From assembly GCA_032622095.1 (NCBI GenBank), contig CP136061.1:219200373-219264372 (forward strand): a stretch of 64,000 nt of DNA, in the 5' to 3' direction. The notes under the pieces are model-generated. The model saw only the letters and a program-made list of their open reading frames with translations, had not been told where the DNA came from and did no database searches. The stretch is from Siphonodentalium dalli. Taxonomy: Eukaryota > Mollusca > Scaphopoda > Gadilida > Siphonodentaliidae. The position numbers and the translations under genes were made by a program. Below are positions 42,301 to 54,300 of the stretch, piece by piece (the stretch's first letter is position 1; each line of letters starts with the position of its first letter).

Positions 42301-45300
42301 TGCATTGGCACAGGGCATAACTGTAACTATCACAATGTGGTCAAGGAGCCGGTTCCAATGATACCCATATTTGTATGGTTCTATTGAGACAGACCGAAGA
42401 TATTTTAGGCTGTTGAAGCTTTATTTGGCCGGTTTTGGCCGGTTTGTTGGGTAAAGGGTTAACATTCTTTTGCCTTGCTTGTATTTCTGCAAGTTGAAAA
42501 TCAAGCTGCAGTTCTAACTGTATCCCTTTAAAGAAAACTTGAGCATTAACATCAAGCTATTCACACAATCACATTTGTCCGTTCATTTTCATATTATACG
42601 GTCAGTTATCTTTGTTTCACCATCATAATTACTCTGTTCCAGACACACTGAAGAGGTCCACAAAAAAGATCTGGTACTAGACTGTCTCCATGGTAACAAC
42701 ATTGTATTTATGAGAAAGGTAAATTATTTGAATGCATTGTGGAGCAATGTTGTTGTTTGTTTCTTTGGTGTGTCATTTTGATGATTCTCCAAAATATTAC
42801 CTAATGCCCTAAATAATCGACTCCTTAACTATAGCAGAATTATTGGTAACTTTTTAGGATTTAGTCGGAAATATGGCTCATGGAGAGCTTTCCGATGAAT
42901 GGCAACAAGCCATATGTCCGAATATATCCTGAAAAGTTACCCATAATTCTGCTGTGGTTAAGGAGTCGATTATTTAGAGTATTACGGTATGTAGAAAATA
43001 TGTCTATGTTCTGCAAAAGACTTTACAAATGATTGCAGGGTCCAGCCTAGAGAATTCTAGATTAGATTATTAGGGAGAAATGAACTGTCAGGGAGAAGTC
43101 ATACATGCTGAAGTTCAGTGTATTCTCTAACATTACCATTCTATGATCCAATAAGTATTAAACAAAAGTTCCCATTTATACTACCGTTATAATGAGCAAG
43201 TACACCATTGATTTTCATCAGAATTTAAATTCCAATGAAAAGGAGCTCCGATAAGTTTGGTATTCCCCCAAATCCTCTGTGCACCCACGCTATATTCCAT
43301 TAATAAATTCTTTTCTACAAATCGTATGTGGATTGTATGTGGGGGTCACAATAAAACATGTTCATGAATCTTCATAATTTCATCATTTTACCCATTCTTT
43401 TCTAACTATACATTGATATACAGTTGTTCCCTTAGGAAATGTTTGTAAGATTGTAAGTTCAACAAACGGCCATAGACATTTCCCACTAATGTATAGGAAT
43501 ATATCTGCACTTGATATATCTATTTGTACAGCTGTCGTCTGCTTATATTTCCTGAAGATCCCTCCAGATGAATAATATACTATTCCAATGATTACTTTTA
43601 TAACTTAATGGGAGAATCCATTTAGTGAAGAAAGGGTTAATCAGTAATCAGTTGTTGATGTTTGATGATGATTTTTGAAGGAAATGGGAAAGAGGTCTCA
43701 GTTATGGCGAATGACGAGCAGCGGAATGCTAGTTCATGAGGGGTCAAGGCCACCGCAAGATCCTCGCAAACAGAAAACATCTTCCAAAGATACATACACC
43801 CTAGTGTTAGATATATCAGATATCGCACCTCAACCTGGGAGGTATGGACCACTCATTCTACGTAAACCGGATGAGAGGAGGAAAGCAACCCAGACTTGGA
43901 GGTTCACCGAGGTATATATTTAAATGACTAAATCTTGTGTCAGTTGTAAGCCATATTAATTTACCATTTAATATATAATAGTTGCTCAATAATCAAAGCT
44001 GATGACACTAAATACACATTCGGCTACATGTTACAGGGTTACTTTACTAAATGACAATCAGTTGTTGTCCGTCAAAGTTGTCAGTCATTGCATTAGAGAT
44101 TCACATTGATTCCATCACGCTGGTGCAGGAATTGAACCCTTTGCAATTGCGTGTGTCGAGTCTTAGAATCCACGAATTTTTCTTTTATAAGTCTAATTAT
44201 AAGTTGTTCTTTCCTCTGACTATCTCTACCACTGAAACATTAAAGGTACTCTATCCGATCAGACGCTCCTAAATTATTATTTCTTTGGCTTCGGGGGTAA
44301 AAAATATTTGATTCGAGTCGAGGAACCCACCCATCAAAGCTCAGAGTGATCAGATATTGATTTTTGAAGTTTGTTAATTTCTCGGAGGCCCAGAAAACAC
44401 CTGGTCAAACGGACAAATTGCGGATGAAGATGGATAACTCTAAAATCAAGTGCTAATAATAACCACTTGATTTTAGAGTTATCCATCTTCATCTGCAATT
44501 TGTCTGTTTGACCACGTGTTTTCCTTGTCACATCTCCAGAAATTAACAAATTTCAAAAATTGATATCTGATCACTCTGAGCATTGATAGGTGGGTTCCTC
44601 GACTCGAATCAAATACTTTTTACCCCCGAAGCCAAAGAAATAGTAATTTAGGAGCGTCTGATCAGATTGAGTACCTTTAATGGCACTGTACATTCTGTTA
44701 ACCCTTTCATGATGGGTGTTGCGCTGGTGCAGCATTAAAGATCCTGTGCCAGTGCATATTTTCTTATATATGTGAGGCTTCCTATGGGAGACTCACATAT
44801 ATAAGAGAACGCATTGGCACAGGGTTTTCGCAAAATTTCAGGAAGCTCCATTCACGGAAGGGTTAACGATATGACATCATCTTAACCCTTTACCCAACAA
44901 ACCGGCCAAAACCGGCCAAATAAAGCTTCAACAACCTAAAATATCTTCGGTCTGTCTCAATACAAATATGGATATCATTGGAACCGGCTCCTTGACCACA
45001 TTGTGATAGTTACAGTTATGCCCTGTGCCAATGCATTCTCTTATATATGCGAGTCGACCATAGGTCGCCTCGCATATATAAGAGAATGCATTGGCCTAAA
45101 AAAAAAATATTTTTAACACTTTTTACCATTTTTTCTTACATTCTTTAACAATTTTATAATTTTTAATGTGTTAAGCCAATGCATTCTCTTATATATGCGA
45201 GGCGACCTATGGTCGACTCGCATATATAAGAGAATGCATTGGCACAGGGCCCTTCTGTTGGGTAAAGGGTTAAGAGATTCAATGTTTGCGAGATGCTATT

Positions 45301-48300
45301 GATTACCGTGTTTTAGGATGGGAGACTATGTTGTGGTGCTGGTGATCTGTGTGTACAAGCTATTGGTGGACTGGAAGGAATGCAAGAAAGTAAGTATTAA
45401 CCCTTTCTATACTAAATGGATTCTCCCAGTCAGTTAAAATGTGTACATTGGAATGATCTATTATTCATTTTGAGGGATGTTAAGGTGATAAAAGCAGACG
45501 ACAGAAGGAGGGAAATGTTTAGATAATAAGTACAATAAATGACCTATAGTAATTTGTTGAACTTATCTGAAAATTTCAATGGGATAACTACTCATTATCG
45601 ATGCTTTCGTACAGAAAGGGTTTACGGAAACATGTTATTTTTGAGAAACTGTTATTTTTGAAGCTGTGCTTGTATTGCATTGGTTTAACTCATTTCATTC
45701 TTCCCCATTGGAACTTGCCCAAAGTGTGTTAAATATTGTAGAATTGATTGATATAATTTTGCCAGGTTTTTAATCATTTTAAATATAGATGTTATGGAGG
45801 TTTCTCCAAAAATTGTATTCAATTTTGATGCTATTTAAAATTACTTAGAACCCCTGATTTGAAATCCAAATGGTAGCTAAGAAAGACTACATTTTGATCA
45901 TATATTTTTCTAACTTTTATAGGAGGTATTGCAGTTTTGGGGCCTGGTCCTCTTATGGGACAACCACATATAGTTGATGAATTTATGAAGATATCAAGAC
46001 AGAAGCTGCGTCCAGGTTCAGGATGTCTGACCGTCAGAATTCACATGGACGGACCAATCAGAGTTCTGCAAATCAAAGATATTCAGCACTCTGTGAGAAT
46101 AGCTATTATTCACTATTATTGGTCCAAGATATGAAATAATTTTTCTCCTATACTCCTACAGTAATGCCCTAAATAATCGACTCCTTAACCACAGCAGAAT
46201 TATGGGTAATTTTTCAGGATTTAGTCGGAAATATGGCTAGTTGCCATTATTCTGCTGTGGTTAAGGAGTTGATTATTTAGGGCATTACTGTACATGGCTT
46301 ACTCCAGCAATGATTGTAATGGCAAATGTTCCAAGAACCGATATATATAAGATTTTTGGAGGAGCGGACTCATTATGCATGTTCATTGCTTAAATTGTGC
46401 TTCTTCAGTGAGAGTGAACAAATTCTCATTTCTTATCGAATAGCCATCTATCAATCAGAATGGCCCATCGAGATGTCCCTCAACTCAGATCATGCTTGAA
46501 AATCGGTCCAAATTTTCTCCTATTTCGGGATTCGAAGTGCGATGATGATATCCACAACCTTATCACATCAGCTCTGGGGACATCTTTAAAAAAGTAAGCC
46601 ATTTCACAGAGAGTTGGGAAACGTATCAGTCTGATCTTGGTTCGATTATTAACCCTTTACCCAACAGAAGGGCCCTGTGCCAATGCATTCTCTTATATAT
46701 GCGAGTTGACCATAGGTCGCCTCGCATATATAAGAGAATACATTGGCTTAACACATTAAAAATTATAAAATTGTTAAAGAATGTAAGAAAAAATGGTAAA
46801 AAGTGTTAAAAAAAGATTTTTTTTAGGCCAATGCATTCTCTTATATATGCGAGGCGACCTATGGTCGACTCGCATATATAAGAGAATGCATTGGCACAGG
46901 GCATAACTGTAACTATCACAATGTGGTCAAGGAGCCGGTTCCAATGATATCCATATTTGTATGGTTCTATTGAGACAGACCGAAGATATTTTAGGCTGTT
47001 GAAGCTTTATTTGGCCGGTTTTGGCCGGTTTGTTGGGTAAAGGGTTAACACAGAACAGAGCTACCAATATATCGGAACAGCACAATGCACTTTCTCCGAA
47101 ATTGTATCTGTGACCATTCTATAACTGGTATTGGCATATATATGTGATTTATGGAGACCCAGACTCAGTATGAGTGTTCATTGCTTAAAATGTGCTTTCA
47201 TCAGTGAGTGTGAATAAATTATCATTTCTTATCGAAATGACCATGTATTGATCAGAATGGCACATTGATATGTCCCTCAACTCAGATGAAGCTTGAAAAT
47301 CGGTCCCGATTATTCCATATCACTCATGCAATAACAAAATACTGGATTTTGTGATAATATCGGCGCTATTAAAAACAAGAATTGTAAATGTGCTTCACAC
47401 ATAATTGCAAACAAAACCAAAGATACATAATAAAAATTGTCAGTACTATTTTAACCTTTGGTTCGTTGTACCATTGTGTTATGAAAAAAATTGCAAGAAT
47501 TTCAGCTCATTCCCACATGTGTTTCATAGTAATTAATATTCTCCAATTTTCTTTCAGCAATTTATAAGGAGGAGTGTTGATGATTGGGAGATATATGAAG
47601 AAAACAACAGCCAGTGTAAAACAGATTCTGCGCAAGATGTCGAACCAGCTCAAAGAAACATAGAGGTATCCAGTACAAATTACAACAGTTATGTTAGGGT
47701 TGCTTGCTTACTGCCTGATAAAAAAGTGATGTTTCATTTCATAAATGCTTTGTATCTGTGTCAGTGATATCTTATACACTGAGCTATATGGCTATATCCT
47801 TCATACTCCGAATTCTTAGAAGAAATTGACACAAACAAAATTGGCACGACATATTTATTTTCGCACCCGGTAAATGCTTAGAGTTCATTCCCAATTCCCA
47901 ATTGCCAACCGTAACACTGGCCACGTAACATGGGAATATATCCCTTCTTATATCGGTTTGGGAAACGCGATGCTTCAATGAACATGCACCACGGATGTAA
48001 CATTCCAAAAATAAAATTTGCGGGAATAAAACAAGGTCGCTTTTCTTGAACTTTTTTTTCCGAGCATCACGCTCTGATTGAGTCAGAATAATACTTAGGA
48101 TTCTCGTAGGATTTTGAGCCCTGTACCGGGTGAGTTTTGCACTCGGTGACCTGCGGTTTCGACTGGTCAACTATGCGCCAGTTGGCATGAACAAAATTTG
48201 GATGTGTACTACCTATCAAAATCAAATGTAGTCCATGAACCAGACTTATAATTTAAATTATTATATACTCAGAGGCAAGCTCTATATTTTTCCGCCAAGG

Positions 48301-51300
48301 AGAAGCCCTTCAACTGAACTATATGGATTATTATCCTCGGCCTTGTGTTATCAGGAGGGTTAAAATTTATTGTCCGTTTATTGCCTACTCCGGTCAATCA
48401 GCGCTCGGAATTAGCCCACGCATGAATGAGTCCCGTGCAAATCCCGCGCTCTAACAATTCATCTAGCCAGTTTTATTTCTCTCCTTGGACCTATCAGACG
48501 TGGTTTTAACTAAAGGAAGTATTTTTCTATTGCGAGTTTATCAACTCAATATTTATTGTTGATAACAAACTTGCAATTTATCCGTTGCTTACCCGATCGT
48601 TTCATATGTTTTAAGTACGCGCAGAAACTCTTCGTTTCATAGTATGCGCAACGCAATTTATAAAAATTCCGTGTTTTTTATCGACACATTTTATCTCGAA
48701 AATTTTGGGATTGAAATCGACAAAATCACGTTGAGAACTTCGCCATTGATGGCCATTTTGACAATGACTACAGACGCACATCGTTTACTTGTAGCAAACC
48801 TATATTGCATTATTGTGCAACATATACGGTGGCATGAATCGTCCGATTTCGGAGTCCACGTGGTACTGTATGCGAAGTCTCCTAATTTCGTGCTAACTCT
48901 ATTTCATGAAGCCGACTTCTCGCTACGTTCATTTCATGTACACTACCTCATCGTATATGCAACAATTCTGTTAGTGCGCAGAAAGTTGGCCAGGACAGAA
49001 ATGTCTCCTTTGACGATAATTTACATGTATTCATAAACAAGATAGAACTTGTAATCCAATGAAATTTCTTTTGCCTCAACTTATTGTAAGTTGAAGTTGA
49101 GCGACTGGAACTTAACCGACATTTGGATAATGATTATCACAGAACATCATTGTACATATACAACATGTCGTTATAATTAATTGTGCTTACCGATTAATAT
49201 TTGCAAATCTTAGCTAGCCCGAATGTATTACTATTAACATGAGGGCTCGTATTTGGATACTTGGAACGTCGCGAACGTTACATCGACTTCAAGATATTTA
49301 TTTGAAATTTTGACCCTGTTCTTGCGATTCCATTTTCTTTCCCTCATTGTATCATCGGAACAATCGTTAGAAACAATGAGATTATGTTTGTTATAACATA
49401 TAGTATTATATGGCCTGTGTTCAAATAATGCTGTGTCTCTTGAATAGTCTCGTTCTTTACATGCCTGTCCAGTATTACTGACAGTGTCCGGTTGCTACGA
49501 ATCGTGCAACTGGTTTGATTGGGGACTAGGATTATCTGACACAAGATTGGGCACCAAGGATTTTCATTTCAAGTTCCAGGGCTCAAAATACATTTAATTT
49601 TACAAGAATCAAATGCTGGATCATGTTAGTCATAAAGCACTGCAAATTGTAAAGTTTGTGAGAATCATTACGGGAATCGATTCGGTGATTCTCGTCGAAT
49701 CTTGAAGCCTGAGTTCCCATTGTCGAATGGCGATCTCCATCAATTCATACCGGTACTCTGTCGTTATTTCGGCTACAATTGTGTATGTTTCTTTGCAATC
49801 ACTCAATGTATTTTGCTGAATGGGTTTCCCTGTTCCATGACTACACAGATATGCAAGTGCAGTAGCCTGAACCTTCAGCTATAGTTTGCTTAAATATCCA
49901 AGGATACTTCCGTCCGTGGTCAGAACTCTTTGGAGATATTTTGGATGAGAGCCTTTGGATGGCCTACTTGTGGCAAGTCACCATATTCGTGTGACCTAGC
50001 ATGGTCGCAGTGTTGAAATGATTCATTGGCTAGCCAGTGTCTCAATAAATTTTCAGTCAATCAATGTTTATGATTTTGATGATTTTGATGTTTCCCATCT
50101 CCATGTGTTCACTGTAACAAATAGACAACATCTGAACTGTTATCCTCAGACATTAGTGTTTGTCGATACATTCAAATTACGAATTAACATGATACAAAAT
50201 GGTGAGCTTAAAAACATGTATGGCCAGCCATAATTGTTCCATACTAGTACAAGGGTGTCAGTGCCTCAAAGGCTCAATGACATACGAACTGACTATATCA
50301 ATATGGCGTGCGTCAATTTTCACTGAGACCGACCTACTTCTGCGCTTTCAATCCGTGAATAGTCAAGGTGAACTACTATGCATTTATATTGTCATGTGCC
50401 CCCGATGCACTGCCAATAGCCTTTCCAACAGAGTCCATCACTTGGCTCTCTACCTTCTATTTCCACATATAGATAAGATCAAATGTCAAATAGCCTTCAC
50501 TCACGTATTAAGCACAGTTACAGGAAATGCATTTATATTGCGCAGGGCCGCTGCCACTATAATTTCCATCAGAGACCAACACATGGCTCTTTTCCTTCTA
50601 TTGCCTCATATCCAATTGATTATCGGGCAAATAACAGAAAGGACAGCATTTGTATTGTCACACATATAACGTGCAGTTACATGAACAGCGTTTATATTTA
50701 TATTGCGCACGACCACTGCAGCCCTGCGTATTGGAGGCGAACGACGGTTCGGTTCACCTGGAGGTTGTGAAATCTAGGTCGCGTCAAAGTTGTATGTGGC
50801 TCTCGTGATACTGAATATAACAGTTTGTGTAACCTATGGGTACCTAAGCACAACCAGACAACCGACAAATACGTTACAGCTTACGATTTATTTTGCATTC
50901 GGCAGGCCTGCCAGTGCCAATTTCAAAAGAGTCCAAAACATGGCTCTTCTCCTTCTATTACTACATATCCATATGATTATCTGGTAAATAGAAAACCTAA
51001 ATGAATAACACAAATGAAAGCATTTGTATCATCACACATATAAAGCGCCATTCCGCAAGAAGCCTTTATATTGTGCATGACCACTGCCCAGTACCAGTGA
51101 CTGGCGGGGTGATACCATCGTTGATTCGGAAAAAAAATCTTCAAGGGCGAATGCCACCGCTCCTGAGCCTTAGGGTGGGGAAGACTCATCATGTGCCGCT
51201 AACAGCGCACCAGCCAACCAGACTTCAGTTCTTCCCAGATGTAAATGCAGCTCGAGCTCTCATTTGCTCTCGCAATTCAGAAGACGGATGTACTTGCGCC

Positions 51301-54300
51301 TGTATAATCATCAGTTGTGTTTTTCACAAATTCAATGTCATTGTGGGATAGACCTCAAAACATGCATGTTCCATGGCACTTTCACATTCCCATAATTTAA
51401 CTGCGATGGGAACAGTTTTAAATATACCTTCCAACAGTTTAATATTGAATCAACGATTACTGTGACCATGCACATTTTGTCAAGAGGGAACAGTGCACAG
51501 TTTAATATTCGTGAATTAGAAAATTACAATTGCATACGGCTGCGAGTACAATTGCTCCTGTCTCCTGGGAAGGACTGAGACTACTGACTACTGACCCCTG
51601 GAATCATACTCCCTCGGGATATTCCAGGCCTGCTCCACCATCTGTGGACTTTCTGTAAATGTATAAAACGTTCTCCTCACCGTAAGCAAGGACACCGCTA
51701 TGTTCTTGCACAGGAGAAATCGGATCTCATCGTCCTCTTCGCCGAAAAAAGACAGTATCTTACCTGCGGTTTAATTTCTAGCAGGTAAGATCACGTGGCC
51801 ATAGTAAATAACGGAATTTACCTTATTAACCTTGTTTTGCAATAACTAACAAATGTTTTGTATATTATGCTTGCTAATAACTAACAGAATGTCTTGTCTT
51901 GCTTATAGTCGAACGAGATTCGACTTTGATGGCCACACACCGTGCGGGTTGCTCATGAATATACGCGATATTGTCATAGTTGGTTGAGGGCCCATTGGTC
52001 CATGGTTAAACATTTTGAGCAAACGTACCAGTCTTAACTCGGGCAGGAACCATTCGGTCCCCTCTGGTCATGCTGCAAGCCCCGTCTTCTGCAGACCGTG
52101 GGAGGCAGGGTGCCGTCCTCCGGAGATTCGGGCAACCAATCCTCCAGGACACAAGCACCCGCGCCTTTGGCGACTGTTCTGGGTGGGTAAGCCTCGTTGT
52201 CCCGTGCCGCACAAAGCGCACCAGCCAACTGGCCATCTGACGCTTCCCCACGGCGCCGTGGCCCACTCCATTACGAGGGTCGGTCTTGTCCCCCTGGAAA
52301 CGTCATCCCAAGTGATACGTCCAGGCCTGCTCCTCTGCCGTCAGGGGATCCTAGTGGTATGTCATCGACGTTTATGTCAGCGTGTCAGGACCACCTGCAT
52401 TTGGGAGATTCGGTGGGGGGTTTCCCTGGTCAAATGGATCCTTTCAATTTCCCTTTTTTCCACCATTCTGGCCTTGGGGTGGGAAATAACACCTTAAAAT
52501 CTAACTGCGAGCGCAATTGTTCCTCGTTCGAGCCATTCCCAGTGTGGGCTTCCCTCTAGTACCTTACCTCAACCTGATGCAGGCTGTTCTGTTGCTGGCG
52601 TCGATCCTGACATGCTTTCTATACTTCTCCTGGCGGCTGATGGCTTTGACGACGATGAGCAAGGATCTCGGGCCGACCAAGGATTCTGTCGTTCCTAGGG
52701 AACTCGCTTTGCGTATGGAAACGACACGGGTCGATCTATTGTAAAAACTTCATCACAGGATATGTGTCAAATCTTGTTACAATGAATTACACAAACTTTG
52801 CACAAATGTACCAGTCCTCGGGCTGTACCAGTTCGCGCCCCCTGGTCCTGCATCAGCAGACCGTGGCAGGCAGAGTGCCGTTCTCTGAGATTCGGGCAAC
52901 CAATCCTCCGGGACAATAGCACCCGTGCCTTTGGAGGCTGTTCTGTGTGGGGAAGACTCGCTGTCGCGTACCGTCAATAGCGCTTTCTATTTGGGAAGAT
53001 ATAAATAGTAAATACAGACATCACTCTCATCGCATGAAACAGGAAAAAGCAGCAGAAGAAGAAGTCTCTACTGCTCGGTTTCTACTAGTAGCTGGCACGT
53101 ATGGTATGGCACTGCCTGGGATGTTTATTCCAAAAGACAAGGGGGGAGGTACAAGCTTGAGCAATGCTGGAATCTGAATTTATGAGCTCTTTCACATAAC
53201 ATATCAAGGCTGATTCATGACTAAATCACATTTACATTAAATCTGTTTTGGAAGAGTACATTCCCGTCAAACTGGAATATTAAATTTATTGCTCGTTGCC
53301 TCCTCCTGGGCTTGCATTCTAATCCATATAGTTCAGTTGAAGGGCTTCTCCTTGGCGGAAAAATCTAATTTTTAAAATTAAAATTAGTTTTTCCTCAAGG
53401 GAAGCCCGAAACTGAACTATCATAGATCCCTCCCATGGCGGTGCCATTCCCAACCCCGCGACTCGCAAATCTTATTATTAAAAGTCGGAAATAAAACTGG
53501 CTAGATGAATTGTTAGAGCGCGGGATTTGCACGGGACGCATTCATGCGTGGGCTAATCCGAGCGCTGATTGACCGGAGTAGGCAATAAACGGACAATAAA
53601 TTTTAACCCCCCCCCTGATAACACAAGGCCGAGGATAATAATCCATATAGTTCAGTTTCGGGCTTCCCTTGAGGAAAAACTAATTTTAATTTTAAAAATT
53701 ATATATTTGTGAGCTCTGTTGAATTAGATGGGTCCACAGATTAAATCAAATGGAATTTGGAGTGAATATTGTAGCAATATTTCTACTCCAGGGTGCCAGA
53801 TAAAAGTTAGGCCAATAACTTTTTCAATTCCTTTCTTGGTCGTATAAACTAGCCAACATGAGGCTAAATGTTGATTACAATTTGGATGGGTGGCCGAAAA
53901 TGGCTCCTCTCATATCTCCCATGGGTCGATTTAACTGGATTCATTTGCAAATTACAAAGCAATATTCTGCTAACCCAGCGCTGCAAAATGCAAAAAGAAA
54001 ATATGAAAAACTTTGTAAAATGTTACTTTTTCCCTCTGACATGGCACCTTCTCCTGCCACCTCTCGACAGCCTGTGTCACAGGATCAGAGTAGGTTGGTG
54101 GTCATGCCTCCTATTCATTTAGTCGCTGTCTCCCCAGCCTCTGCAGAGAAGGACAGTGATGGAAGTTCTGTGGCAGCTACCACTGGTCCTGCCACCGGCG
54201 TTTCCGGGTTCATTCCATCGCGGGACATGCCGGCTGCTTGCCATAGCTACCCCAATGTTGGTGGTCCATGTAGCTGGCAAGCCCCAGTGCTCTCGACACA

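Larger units (their letters stand above)
48286..53364. mobile_element. About 5.1 kb insertion bounded by 45-bp exact inverted repeats
   Basis: 48286-48330 and 53320-53364 are inverse copies (CCGCCAAGGAGAAGCCCTTC in the left one). Inside: degenerate tandem repeats (50370-51110), GC-richer direct repeats (52020 and 52795) and broken ORFs. No reverse transcriptase, integrase or tyrosine recombinase motif could be recognised. Long inverted ends with internal direct repeats could suit a decayed DIRS-like or foldback element; class unresolved. Confidence 0.6.

Noticed and set aside
46440-46594. Possible extra exon between exons 28 and 29, with AAAAAA/GTAAGC donor
   Set aside because: The required frame contains a stop (GTGCGATGA) and the stretch is one unit of a direct repeat copied at 47165.
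47784-48170. 128-codon minus-strand ORF
   Set aside because: No recognisable domain; basic stretch only; no supporting splice sites or neighbours.
48644-49036. 130-codon ORF in the 5.1 kb insertion
   Set aside because: Open but without any motif I can name; not supported as a gene.
52006-52271. Overlapping ORFs on both strands near 52.1 kb
   Set aside because: They are effects of locally high GC and few stops; opposing frames cannot all be coding and none has a recognisable motif.
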